A stretch of 64,000 nucleotides of DNA from Winogradskyella ouciana (GCF_009709615.1 NZ_WJYA01000008.1:1-64000); one strand, 5' to 3'. Shown: positions 47,893 through 57,045, numbered from the stretch's first letter. Program-made: numbers and translations. The notes: generated from the letters alone by a model not told the origin.

Positions 47893-48676
47893 GATTTAAG
47901 TCTTTATTTATTAACTTAAGTAATCTTACAATACGTTTCCTCAGCGCATACGCCTGTACATTAATTACACTGTTGTAAATAATACATGTGCTTGCAACTC
48001 CTTCGATTTCAGTTGCATTTTCTATAATAATCGAAGGTAAATCAATGTTGTTTTTATGAATAGCAAAAGATATAGTATCATTTTTATCTAATGCATGCTC
48101 AGGCGAATAACCGCTATTTAATATATAAGCGCCTACATTTCGGATTAATCTCTCTTTAATTAATACTGGGTAGTAATTTTGATTACGGAACATTTGCCAA
48201 TTGTCTTCAATTTCTTGAACTTGGTAAACATCGGACGTCCAGTTGGAAAGCATTTCAGAAATACTGTCGTTGGTAATTAGCCTTAGCTTCCCGTTAACTA
48301 TGATATCGTTCTCAAGTGGATCGAAGGTAGGATCTTGGGACAATCTAAAAAGACAGTATAACAGCGAATCATCTTCTATTTCTTTGGGATTATCTATATA
48401 GTTCAGCAATACATTACTCGCGTGCGTCATTTTATGGCGCATCGAAATCTTCTCATCTAATTGTTTTAGATTTTGTGTGTATTCTTTATGTAGCTGCTTT
48501 AGTATTTTTTGTTCGGCTAAACGCTCTTTTCTGCTTTCATTCCAATTATTAATCTGCAACGCAATCAATATCCCAATAACTACAAGAATAATTTCGCCTA
48601 TAGCATAGAGTAGATACTTTTTAGTTTTACCTTCGGAAATGAAGCGTTGGCGAATATGCCTAAAAAACTTAATCAT
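47885..48676 (-). CDS. DUF6090-type array protein, copy 26 (sibling of copy 19)
   Basis: 263 aa from ATG 48676. Start MIKFFRHIRQRFISEGKTKK. The body is the relative of copy 19 (EKISMRHKMTHASNVLLNYI and TFDPLENDIIVNGKLRLITN) although six other copies and the transporter lie between them. The end DLNHD is written in the 8-bp overlap with copy 25. Confidence 0.86.
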   Translation of the reverse strand: MIKFFRHIRQRFISEGKTKKYLLYAIGEIILVVIGILIALQINNWNESRKERLAEQKILKQLHKEYTQNLKQLDEKISMRHKMTHASNVLLNYIDNPKEIEDDSLLYCLFRLSQDPTFDPLENDIIVNGKLRLITNDSISEMLSNWTSDVYQVQEIEDNWQMFRNQNYYPVLIKERLIRNVGAYILNSGYSPEHALDKNDTISFAIHKNNIDLPSIIIENATEIEGVASTCIIYNSVINVQAYALRKRIVRLLKLINKDLNHD

Positions 48677-49460
48677 TGTTTTTAATTTTATGCATGAGTT
48701 TTTTAGCAACCTGTTGCCTCGATTTTATTTTCCCCAAAATATTATAGCTCCGACCTAAATCTCCTATGATATAATTTTCCATTTTAGGTGCTCTGAGCAA
48801 CGAATTGTAATCGGCAGAAATGTTCCGTGTATCTTCAACTGATGCGATTTTCTGATAAAAACCATCGACATCTTCTTCGTTTATCACTAAAGCGCCAGTT
48901 TCTGCTGTCATATAATTTTCTGGTAATTGGTACATAAAAGGTTCATACTGGTTTTCTACAAATCGGGTTAAAGACTCAAATGTGTTTTCAATCAAAACAA
49001 AATCGGCATAATACTGTGCAAGTTCCTTCAAAAGTTCTTTCTCGTTAAATTCATTAAAAGCACCTGAGGATTTAGCCGAATCAAATGTGGTGGAATACGA
49101 TGTTGGATTAGAAGTATAAAAAATCGGTTCTACGTATTTCCCGAATTTCTCTATACCCATGGTCTTTTGTGGGTTACGGACGTAAGTGAGTAGTGTATCT
49201 AAATATTCAATCCGTTTTAAGTGAAAATGTTCATAATACTTTAACTTTTCTTCATCCTTTTGTAAATCCACTAAAACATTACTGTGAAAGTTTTTTTCAT
49301 CGCGTTCAGTTTTGCGATTGTCATTCCAATTGTTGATTTGCAATGCAATCAAGATACCAATCACTACGAGAAATATTTCTCCAATGGCGTAGAGCAGATA
49401 TTTGCTGAAACTGTTTTCCCTTATTAAACGTTGGCGGATATGTCTAAAAAACTTTATCAC
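48669..49460 (-). CDS. DUF6090-type array protein, copy 27 (first transcribed)
   Basis: 263 aa with a GTG start (GTGATAAAG). Start MIKFFRHIRQRLIRENSFSK, membrane segment EIFLVVIGILIALQINNWN. The core is the most diverged of all (TFDSAKSSGAFNEFNEKELL), followed by KELAQYYADFVLIENTFESL. It ends HKIKNND. It lies 24 bp downstream of the MBOAT gene, so the array seems to start inside that operon. Confidence 0.85.
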   Translation of the reverse strand: MIKFFRHIRQRLIRENSFSKYLLYAIGEIFLVVIGILIALQINNWNDNRKTERDEKNFHSNVLVDLQKDEEKLKYYEHFHLKRIEYLDTLLTYVRNPQKTMGIEKFGKYVEPIFYTSNPTSYSTTFDSAKSSGAFNEFNEKELLKELAQYYADFVLIENTFESLTRFVENQYEPFMYQLPENYMTAETGALVINEEDVDGFYQKIASVEDTRNISADYNSLLRAPKMENYIIGDLGRSYNILGKIKSRQQVAKKLMHKIKNND

Positions 49461-49484
49461 ATTACTCTATATAATTTGTTCCAT

Positions 49485-50897
49485 TTAAAACTGGAAATAA
49501 ATAAACTGCTCTCCACTGCCTTGTGCTATACATATCAGTACAAACAATATGGCCCAAACTATTCCCAAAACTATTGGTGGTGTTTTTAGGGAAACGGCTT
49601 TCATAGAGGTATTTCGCATTACCCAATGACAAATAAATAAAATGGTAATCACCGTGAATACTTTTATAATATCAAAAGACTGCAGAATCTTTGCACCGTC
49701 ATTCAACCCAAACATCGATGCCAACATATTCTTCGCGGTTTCGAATTCTCGTGCCCTAAAAAACACCCAAGTAATGTTAACACAGGTGTAAGTGAGCAAT
49801 GCGAGTAGAACACCATTCCAGGTATTTATTTTTATGCGAATTTTGTTACGCAGCAAGCGTTCTATAACCAGATAAATACCATGAAGTGCTCCCCAAATAA
49901 CAAAGGTCCAAGCGGCTCCGTGCCAAAGACCACCCAACAACATCGTTATCATTAATGCAGCATACATGCTGGTGATGCCGTGTCTATTTCCACCCAATGG
50001 AATATAGAGGTAGTCTCTAAGCCAAGTTGAAAGTGAAATGTGCCAACGCCTCCATAAATCTGAAAATCCTATGGCTGCATAGGGATATCTAAAGTTATCT
50101 GGTAATATGATGCCTAACATCAAAGCGATACCGATAGCACAGGTAGAGTACCCAGCAAAATCAAAGAAAATTTGTCCTGAAAATGCCAAGGTTCCCGTCC
50201 AGGCATCCAAACCGTGTAAAATGGTTCGTGATCCGAAAACGTCATCAGATGTGCCAGCCAATAGCGTATCTGCCAATACAATTTTTTGAAACAATCCTAT
50301 AGTCAACAAAAAGGTTCCCCAAAGAAATTGCTGTGTCGTTGCCTTTTTTTCCTCGTAAAACTGAGTGATGAGTTCTTTTGCCCTTACGATAGGACCAGCA
50401 ACCAATTGTGGAAAGAAGGTTACATATAAAGCGAAGTCCAAAAATGTACGTGCTGGTTCTATTTTCCTTTTGTACATGTCTATGGTATAAGACATGGTTT
50501 GAAAGGTGTAGAATGAAATACCCATTGGTAAAATAATATCCATGGGTTGTGCCTGAAAATCCATTCCAACGGCATTCAATGCCGTGACAAAATTCTCTAG
50601 TAGAAAATCGCCATACTTAAAAAAAGCAAGGAAGCCTAAGTTGACAAACATACTCAACAGCAACCACATTTTACGCTGACGTTGATTTTCTAATACCGCT
50701 AATTTTTTACCTGCTGTGTAATCTACGATTGTTGAAATCCAAAGTAGAATGACCAAAGGTGGATTCCACATGGCATAAAACAAATAACTCGCTAAAAGCA
50801 ACATTCGTTTTTTATTGGTCCAGTTGAATAGTTTAGCATAGTACAACACGAGTACTATCGCTAAAAAGACGATAAAACTTAAAGAATTGAATAACAT
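49485..50897 (-). CDS. MBOAT family O-acyltransferase (DltB/AlgI-like)
   Basis: 470 aa, about 11 membrane segments. Family motifs include NLGFLAFFKYGDFLLENF, PMGISFYTFQTMSYTIDMYK, FFPQLVAGPIVRA, FSDLWRRWHISLSTWLRDYL and GGLWHGAAWTFVIWGALHG with the catalytic histidine. Such proteins carry acyl (often acetyl) groups across the membrane to modify a polymer. The SGNH-like gene 2 bp upstream is the expected extracytoplasmic partner. The polymer target is unknown. Confidence 0.93.
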   Translation of the reverse strand: MLFNSLSFIVFLAIVLVLYYAKLFNWTNKKRMLLLASYLFYAMWNPPLVILLWISTIVDYTAGKKLAVLENQRQRKMWLLLSMFVNLGFLAFFKYGDFLLENFVTALNAVGMDFQAQPMDIILPMGISFYTFQTMSYTIDMYKRKIEPARTFLDFALYVTFFPQLVAGPIVRAKELITQFYEEKKATTQQFLWGTFLLTIGLFQKIVLADTLLAGTSDDVFGSRTILHGLDAWTGTLAFSGQIFFDFAGYSTCAIGIALMLGIILPDNFRYPYAAIGFSDLWRRWHISLSTWLRDYLYIPLGGNRHGITSMYAALMITMLLGGLWHGAAWTFVIWGALHGIYLVIERLLRNKIRIKINTWNGVLLALLTYTCVNITWVFFRAREFETAKNMLASMFGLNDGAKILQSFDIIKVFTVITILFICHWVMRNTSMKAVSLKTPPIVLGIVWAILFVLICIAQGSGEQFIYFQF

Positions 50898-50899
50898 AA

Positions 50900-51937
50900 T
50901 TAGTTGGTTGGTTTAGTTAGTGCATTATCTTTTATCATCTCTTGTGCCAAAACACGTGTATATATATCCGCATCTTCCGCACTTAAATGTGACCATTCCG
51001 GACATACCATATCCTTAAGCTCATCGTAATCTTCGTAATGATAGCTTTTGGCTCCCGTAATTTTCACTAGTTCATCGTAGAGTTTGTCTCTGGGGAAAAA
51101 TTTACTTTCGCCACCTTTAAACATCCCACTAGATGGTGGTCTCACCAAAATAAGATTGCCACCACGTTCCATAAACTTTTTGGCATCTGCAGCAAAGAAT
51201 TTGGTGGTTCCTTCTACATCTGGAGGAGGTCCGTCACTGGTTATTATGAATTTCCATGCGTTTGTAATCACATTAGCAAATGCCGTATCTGTTGCTGTAC
51301 GCTCAGTCATTCTCGTGTTTCTATCACTATCAATCGTGCCGAACTCAAAAAAAGGTGGGTATTGTGGTTTCCCAGTACGTTCGGCAAGTTTAATGCGCCT
51401 TAATAGACCTTTAAGGTCAATGTTTTCATCCGCTTCTTCTTCATGACCAGACATCATGACTAAATTTTCTTGAAGTGGAATGGACAGCCAATGATTAACG
51501 CGATTGGCATAAGTTCGCTTATGGTAGTGGTCCACTCGAAGTTGTGGACGTCTCCATGGACCTGCCTGAGGAAATGTAGTTGAAAAAAACAAAGGTGGAG
51601 TCACACCTACGATGACTGTTCCATTAAAATCCGTATTCTCCACAATGTCATGAAAAATTGGTAATGGAGAACTTCCTGCCGAAGCCAATTGAATTGGTCT
51701 AATACCTGTAACTTTTTCAAATTCATCTAATTGAATATCAAAAAGCACACGTGAAGATCCGGTTAAAACGACGTCGTTTTCTGTCAGTGAATTGACCTTG
51801 TCACGTTCTACTGCCCATAGATGTTTATTGTCATCTAATGTTGGTTCATAGCCTTGAGAACGCCAGTAGAGTTCCCAAGAAACTAACCCAATTGCACTTA
51901 GAACAAGTGCAACCAGTAATGAAGTTTTTAATTGCAT
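50900..51937 (-). CDS. SGNH-hydrolase-like (AlgX/PatB-type) partner of the MBOAT protein
   Basis: 345 aa with an N-terminal anchor (TSLLVALVLSAIGLVSWELY). The first SGNH block is VVLTGSSRVLFDI with the likely serine near residue 62; a later PEWSHLSAEDADIYT carries a candidate histidine close to the C-terminus. Together with MBOAT it forms a typical O-acetylation pair. Assignment to SGNH is by motif. It is the first gene of the operon that runs into the DUF6090 array. Confidence 0.8.
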   Translation of the reverse strand: MQLKTSLLVALVLSAIGLVSWELYWRSQGYEPTLDDNKHLWAVERDKVNSLTENDVVLTGSSRVLFDIQLDEFEKVTGIRPIQLASAGSSPLPIFHDIVENTDFNGTVIVGVTPPLFFSTTFPQAGPWRRPQLRVDHYHKRTYANRVNHWLSIPLQENLVMMSGHEEEADENIDLKGLLRRIKLAERTGKPQYPPFFEFGTIDSDRNTRMTERTATDTAFANVITNAWKFIITSDGPPPDVEGTTKFFAADAKKFMERGGNLILVRPPSSGMFKGGESKFFPRDKLYDELVKITGAKSYHYEDYDELKDMVCPEWSHLSAEDADIYTRVLAQEMIKDNALTKPTN

Positions 51938-51962
51938 AATGGTTGGTTATTGGTTATAGCTT

Positions 51963-51987
51963 GTTAGTAGGTTTTCAAACTACTAAC
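51963..51987. promoter_or_regulatory. Inverted repeat upstream of the SGNH/MBOAT operon
   Basis: Perfect 8-bp arms GTTAGTAG / CTACTAAC with a 9-base spacer. Reading on the minus strand, a -7-like box TATATTTA lies at 51993-52000, so the palindrome falls near the expected transcription start. It may be an operator or a weak terminator of the gene upstream. Confidence 0.45.
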
Positions 51988-52059
51988 TGTTATAAATATA
52001 GTCATTATATTTTACTGATAGCCAAATAATTGAATGACGCACAGTAATAATTAGTTCAT

Positions 52060-52896
52060 TTATATTTTCTCAGAATCTGCCAATTTCTTGGTATCAGCAT
52101 ATTGTTGAAATCCAACAATCTTTCCATCTTTAAGCGTCCAATGGTGGGCTGCCTGTATGGTATAAGTCTTACCATTTTTCATTTCAAGTACATAGTGTAA
52201 AGTTGCCAACACTTGATTGTTACTCATTTCGTGAAGTTTCACATCTTTTAAAGTGAAGGATTTGTAGCGTTCTCCAATTCGAGCAAAAACACCGTTCAAT
52301 ACAGCATCAGGACCAATGTAAGGGTTACCATCTGCCAGTGAATTACTTTCAGCTTCGTTCCACACAATCTCATCATCCATTAAGGCCAAAACTGCCGGAA
52401 TATCTCCTTTTGAAAACAGCTCATAAACAGAATTAATAATACTAGCATTATCTGTTGTTTCGAGGTAGCGATAGCTTTTTAAGATTTTCCAGTCTCCATT
52501 AACATTTTTAAGTGTATTTACAAACTCTCCTTTTAACACGCCTTTAGGCTCATCAGTTTTACTGTAAACAAATGTTCCGCTGACAAACATATGATTATCA
52601 TCTAACTGTGATACATCAGTTGTTTCTAACGAAATAGTAAAGGTTCCGGAATCAAAAGTTGCTTTATATTGATTCTTAATATTCTCCAATCCATTAATCA
52701 TTGTTGCATCAGAATTTCTAATAGAAGCATTCGCCGTGTACAATTTATCTATGTTTTCAAGATTAGAATTGTTAATCATTTCTATGTACAGTTGATGCAT
52801 CTTTTCTACATCAGCTTTTACATCTTGGGCATTGCAATTATATGTTGATATACTCAACAGTAATAGCATTACAATAATGGTTTTTAATGGTTTCAT
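52060..52896 (-). CDS. Secreted protein with two SnoaL/NTF2-like domains
   Basis: 278 aa, signal peptide ending YNCNAQ. Two cone-shaped NTF2-like domains follow: about 28-145 (EKMHQLYIEMINNSNLENID, later GDWKILKSYRYLE) and about 150-270 (SIINSVYELFSKGDIPAVLA, MDDEIVWNEAESN, HHWTLKDGKIVGFQQYAD). Such domains bind or turn over small molecules; no specific reaction can be named. It is on the same strand as the esterase upstream. Confidence 0.85.
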   Translation of the reverse strand: MKPLKTIIVMLLLLSISTYNCNAQDVKADVEKMHQLYIEMINNSNLENIDKLYTANASIRNSDATMINGLENIKNQYKATFDSGTFTISLETTDVSQLDDNHMFVSGTFVYSKTDEPKGVLKGEFVNTLKNVNGDWKILKSYRYLETTDNASIINSVYELFSKGDIPAVLALMDDEIVWNEAESNSLADGNPYIGPDAVLNGVFARIGERYKSFTLKDVKLHEMSNNQVLATLHYVLEMKNGKTYTIQAAHHWTLKDGKIVGFQQYADTKKLADSEKI

Positions 52897-52940
52897 AATA
52901 TTTATATTTAATTGGTTAATAGAATTTTCAGATTATTGTT

Positions 52941-53747
52941 TTATTCATCTTTTTCAGATTCAGAAATAAATTTCATGCCATCATAAAAAGCTGCAAATGG
53001 TACGTGTCCTGCATTCTCATAGGTTTTATATTTAAATCTCACCTGATCTCCCAAAGCAGATTTTATTTTTTTTGAAAAATCTACCAAAGACTGATGAATT
53101 TCTTGTTTCGGGTCCAATGGATCGGACAAAGAATTAGCGACAAACAGTGTCCTACCATTAAAACTATTTTTATCCTTAAAGGCTTTGTTTGACAACTCAG
53201 TAAAATAATCACCCATATCTGCAAACCAACCAGCACATGTACCAATGTAATTGTTGAACAGTTCTGGCTTTGCCAAAAAAGCGTACATCACAAATAGGCC
53301 ACTAAGGGATCTACCACGTATGGTGCGTTCTTCGGAAGTTCTATATTTAGTTTCGATATATGGAATCAATTCTTCACCCAAAAACGACAAAAAGTGATGT
53401 GCTTGTGGATTTTCAACTTTATAAGACGGCCTGCTCAATGGCATCATATCTCTATCCCGATTGGTATTAGCGATGGCTACGATAATAAATTCTAGCTTTA
53501 AATTATACGCTACTAGTCGTGCATCGATAAGATTATTCTCAGTGCCATCCAAAAGGTATAGAACAGGATAACTTTTGCCTGTTGCTTCATAGTCATCTGG
53601 AAGTGTAACAACAAGATTTCTAGTCTCATCTAAGATGCTTGAATACAAACTGTCTTTGTGACCAATCTTTACGGTTACATCTTGCGAATACGCAACGTTT
53701 GAAACCAGCATGAGAAGACTTACAAGCAATACACCAATGATTTTCAT
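52941..53747 (-). CDS. Secreted esterase of the alpha/beta-hydrolase (PF00756-like) type
   Basis: 268 aa from ATG 53747, which gives a good signal peptide (ending VAYSQ). The fold shows YPVLYLLDGTENNLIDARLV, FIIVAIANTNRDRDMMPLS and the nucleophile region RTIRGRSLSGLFVMYAFLAK with Gly-Arg-Ser-Leu-Ser-Gly, so the serine sits in G-x-S-x-S-G form. A late histidine is in YENAGHVPFAAFYDG. Similar proteins cleave siderophore or carbohydrate esters. It is divergent from the sensor kinase gene. Confidence 0.85.
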   Translation of the reverse strand: MKIIGVLLVSLLMLVSNVAYSQDVTVKIGHKDSLYSSILDETRNLVVTLPDDYEATGKSYPVLYLLDGTENNLIDARLVAYNLKLEFIIVAIANTNRDRDMMPLSRPSYKVENPQAHHFLSFLGEELIPYIETKYRTSEERTIRGRSLSGLFVMYAFLAKPELFNNYIGTCAGWFADMGDYFTELSNKAFKDKNSFNGRTLFVANSLSDPLDPKQEIHQSLVDFSKKIKSALGDQVRFKYKTYENAGHVPFAAFYDGMKFISESEKDE

Positions 53748-53812
53748 AACCACTTTGATTCTTATTATTTTTTTAGCATCAGCAAGATATCGTCTATCAT
53801 CATAGTAGTCAA

Positions 53813-53828
53813 TCACATCTTAATGTGA
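53813..53828. promoter_or_regulatory. 16-bp palindrome upstream of the sensor kinase (candidate operator)
   Basis: TCACATCTTAATGTGA has 6-bp arms around CTTA. The same 16 bases occur at 56927-56942 in front of the response regulator gene. The -7-like box TATATTTG is 36 bp downstream (53849). It may also control the divergent esterase gene. Confidence 0.65.
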
Positions 53829-53885
53829 AATCCAACGCTATCATTTTGTATATTTGGGTATTAGCTATTAACCAACATCAATACC

Positions 53886-56800
53886 TTGAGGTCATTTTTA
53901 AATTCTTTATATGGACTCTTGAGTCTTTTTCTGTGCTTAATACATTTGCAGATTGATGCTCAAAACCCATCACAAATCGATGTGCTCACAACAGAAGATG
54001 GGTTGTTATTTAGAGACGTTTCTGATGTAGTACAAGACAATAAGGGACTGCTCTGGATTGGCACAGCGCAAGGCCTGAATCGCTATGATGGCCAACATTT
54101 TAAAGCCTACACCAGCGATATACAGAATCCGTTTTTTATTGAAGAAGATTTTATAAAGTCCAATATGCTCTACAACGAATTGGACAATTCTGTATGGTTT
54201 TTGGCCAACGACAAATTATTTCAACTTGATATAGCCACAGATTCCATACATTCCTATAATGGGAATCATAACCTAAAAGGGCAGGTATTGGATATTTTTA
54301 AAGCTCCAGATGATTCCATTTGGGCGATTACCGATGATTACTGGAATGTTGAAAAAGGAAAGGCTAAGCAATACCTTCAAAAGTTTGAAGATGGCAAATT
54401 TAAAATTGTGGTTTCAGTGGATAGGTATAAGCGTGGCTTTAATCAATTAATTTCTGATGCTGAAGGTTTTATCTGGTGGACAACCACAAGAGGCACCAAT
54501 AAATACACACTCGAAGGCGAATTGCTTGAAAGTCATGTACTGGACACCTACAACTGGAATGGTGACCTCATACATTACGTTCCACAGTTTGTTAGTAGTA
54601 ATAATACCCATTATTATTTTCCATCCTCACGAGGTGGTATCGCTATTTTTGATTCGACTTTAAAAACCTCAAAATTTATTTTCAATACGGACGATATCAT
54701 TAGGCGTGCTATTGAGGATCAAGACCATAATATCTGGTTTGCTGGCAACAAGACCTTGTATCGTATGGATACCAAAGGACATTTTGGCGATTATACCGAA
54801 TTGCTCAAATCAAAACTAGACTATTCAACAATTAACAATCTGTTTATAGACAAAAACGGATTGTTATGGGTGGCAACCGACAATGGTTTGTTTAAGGTAA
54901 AAACCGAAAAACAGTTGTTTTCCAATCTTTTTAAATCAGAAAAGGAAGGCTGGGGAAATTCCATGCGAGGTATTTTTGAGGGTGCAGATGGACGTATTTT
55001 TAGCCTTTGTGAAAGCAAGCACCAACTTTGGTATCAAACAAAAAATGGTGAAATAGATTCCTTACCCTTAAAAACTGAAAACGGGAAGCCGTTGTCACTA
55101 ATGTACGACTCCAGTTTTTTATTTACGGATAATACAAAAACCTATGCTTATGCAGCTGGCAGAGGTATTTATAAGATAAATTTAAAAACAGGTCAAACTA
55201 AAGTATACAGTCAATTTAGCAACCATAATAAAGTCTACGGACCCAATGCTTTAATAAAACTGAATGATGGACGTTTGTTGTTTGGATATACTTTAGAATT
55301 TCTCACAGTATTTAATCCAAAAACTGAAGAAAGTCACTCCGTTTTTAAGAATCTCAATGAACAAAACAATATCGCAGATCTTCAATTTTTTGAAGAAAGT
55401 AGGGACGAGAATTGCATCTGGATTGGCACCAAGAACGACGGTATTTTAAAAATAAACCTCAACGGAACCATCTTAAAATCCTACAATTCCAATACGACGC
55501 CAAAACTCGGCAAACACCATGTGCTTTGCCTAAAAGAAGATAACGATGGTAGTATTTGGGTTGGGACTTATGGTGGTGGACTTAGCCATATTTCTACCGA
55601 TGAAAAAACGTTAACCAACTTCACCAAAATTAATGGTTTGCCAGATGACAACGTTGTTGGTATCATTCCAGATGGAAATAATAAATTGTGGATTAGCACG
55701 TACAACGGATTAGCCCTATTTGATAAAACCACCAAAGAATTTAAGAATTTTTATACCGAAGATGGGTTATCGCATAATGAGTTCAACTATTCGTCCTTTT
55801 TTAAAGATAGTGAAGGCCTCTACTATTTTGGTGGTATGAATGGCATCAACGTTTTTAACCCTAAAACATTGGAAAAATCGGTAAGACCACCAGCTATACA
55901 ATTCTTGGGTATTTCAGGTTATAACAGCAGAACCAAAGAAAGTTATGAAAAGGATTTTGCCCAAACGGAATTACAAGAGTTTACAGCATCACCATACGAT
56001 CAATATTTTGAGGTTAGTTGGTCTTTACCAAGTTATTTTCAGAATAATAAAAATACCTTTAGTACCAAATTAGAAGGTTTTGAAGATCGTTGGTTTTATC
56101 AAGGCAATGCAACCTCAGTCCGATATAATAAGTTACCCGCTGGTGATTATGTATTAAAAGTGAAAGGCGCAGATTCTAGAGGAAGTGAAAGTGCAAATAT
56201 TTTGTCCATTCCTATAACTGTAAAACAAATTTTTTATAAACGTTGGTGGTTCATTGTTTTAGTACTGCTGGTTGTCTCCGCATTTGTTTATGCCATATTT
56301 AGATACCGCTTACAGCAAGCATTGGCTATGGAACGTCTACGCACAAAAATCTCTAGCGATTTACATGATGATGTCGGTTCGTTACTTTCAGGTCTAGCTA
56401 TGCAAACTGAACTTATGGAGGCTACAGCAAGCGAGGCTGATAGAACCAGACTCCATAAAATAGCTACGATAAGCCGAAATGCCGTGTCACAAATGCGCGA
56501 TCTGGTCTGGAGTATTGACAGCAGACGCGAAACTATTGCTGATTTAATTGAGCGTATGAGAGAATTGGCCGAGGAATTATTGTTGCCTAAAGACATTGCC
56601 TTTGAGATAGACGCATCTAGCATCAAAAATTTAGACAAGAAACTACCAGCCCAAACCAAACAGCATATTTTTTTAATTTTTAAAGAAGCCATCAATAACA
56701 TCGTTAGACATTCTGATGCTGATTTTGTTGAAATTTACTTAACTAATCGCTCAAAAGGCTGTCAACTTATTATTAAGGATAATGGTAGCGAAAAAACGAC

Positions 56801-56924
56801 TTATAAATCCTCTGGATTAGGCTTATCTAATATGGCCATGCGTGCTGAAAAATTAAAAGGAACACTTAATTTAAAAAACGGTAATGGTTTTGAAGTCTGT
56901 TTGGATTTACCTTTTAATATGTAA
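53886..56924 (+). CDS. Hybrid-propeller sensor histidine kinase (NarL-type HisKA_3)
   Basis: 1012 aa. Signal peptide, then a large periplasmic sensor of two seven-bladed propellers made of repeats such as DNKGLLWIGTAQGLNRYDGQ and KNGLLWVATDNGLFKVK (to about residue 650), a Y_Y_Y domain about 690-770, one membrane segment near 785-803, a HisKA_3 dimerisation box with the phospho-histidine in SSDLHDDVGSLLSGL near 827, and an ATPase domain (FKEAINNIVRHSDAD, SGLGLSNMAMRAEKL). TTG at 53886 is the start that keeps the signal peptide. The signal is often a carbohydrate in this class. The response regulator follows. Confidence 0.92.
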   Translation: MRSFLNSLYGLLSLFLCLIHLQIDAQNPSQIDVLTTEDGLLFRDVSDVVQDNKGLLWIGTAQGLNRYDGQHFKAYTSDIQNPFFIEEDFIKSNMLYNELDNSVWFLANDKLFQLDIATDSIHSYNGNHNLKGQVLDIFKAPDDSIWAITDDYWNVEKGKAKQYLQKFEDGKFKIVVSVDRYKRGFNQLISDAEGFIWWTTTRGTNKYTLEGELLESHVLDTYNWNGDLIHYVPQFVSSNNTHYYFPSSRGGIAIFDSTLKTSKFIFNTDDIIRRAIEDQDHNIWFAGNKTLYRMDTKGHFGDYTELLKSKLDYSTINNLFIDKNGLLWVATDNGLFKVKTEKQLFSNLFKSEKEGWGNSMRGIFEGADGRIFSLCESKHQLWYQTKNGEIDSLPLKTENGKPLSLMYDSSFLFTDNTKTYAYAAGRGIYKINLKTGQTKVYSQFSNHNKVYGPNALIKLNDGRLLFGYTLEFLTVFNPKTEESHSVFKNLNEQNNIADLQFFEESRDENCIWIGTKNDGILKINLNGTILKSYNSNTTPKLGKHHVLCLKEDNDGSIWVGTYGGGLSHISTDEKTLTNFTKINGLPDDNVVGIIPDGNNKLWISTYNGLALFDKTTKEFKNFYTEDGLSHNEFNYSSFFKDSEGLYYFGGMNGINVFNPKTLEKSVRPPAIQFLGISGYNSRTKESYEKDFAQTELQEFTASPYDQYFEVSWSLPSYFQNNKNTFSTKLEGFEDRWFYQGNATSVRYNKLPAGDYVLKVKGADSRGSESANILSIPITVKQIFYKRWWFIVLVLLVVSAFVYAIFRYRLQQALAMERLRTKISSDLHDDVGSLLSGLAMQTELMEATASEADRTRLHKIATISRNAVSQMRDLVWSIDSRRETIADLIERMRELAEELLLPKDIAFEIDASSIKNLDKKLPAQTKQHIFLIFKEAINNIVRHSDADFVEIYLTNRSKGCQLIIKDNGSEKTTYKSSGLGLSNMAMRAEKLKGTLNLKNGNGFEVCLDLPFNM

Positions 56925-56926
56925 TA

Positions 56927-56942
56927 TCACATCTTAATGTGA
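56927..56942. promoter_or_regulatory. 16-bp palindrome upstream of the response regulator (candidate operator)
   Basis: The same TCACATCTTAATGTGA as at 53813-53828, starting 3 bp after the sensor kinase stop codon. A promoter-like TAACTTTA lies 38 bp downstream, so spacing is similar at both sites. Confidence 0.65.
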
Positions 56943-57045
56943 TTTTAAGTATCGTATAATGTACTAACTTTATGCCTTTACAAGCTCAATGCATCCAAGC
57001 CTAAAGCTAGAACCTAAAAAGATCTCTACTTCCGAGAGAATAAAT

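Noticed and set aside
25175..49460. Array as an integron, CRISPR or invertible phase-variation locus
   Set aside because: No integrase, recombinase, attC-like sites, spacers or opposite-strand copies were seen; all units are complete genes on one strand.
25175..49460. Array as immunity genes of a polymorphic toxin
   Set aside because: No toxin, Rhs/LXG or secretion-effector gene is present in or near the array, and every unit has a membrane anchor. Kept only as a distant possibility.
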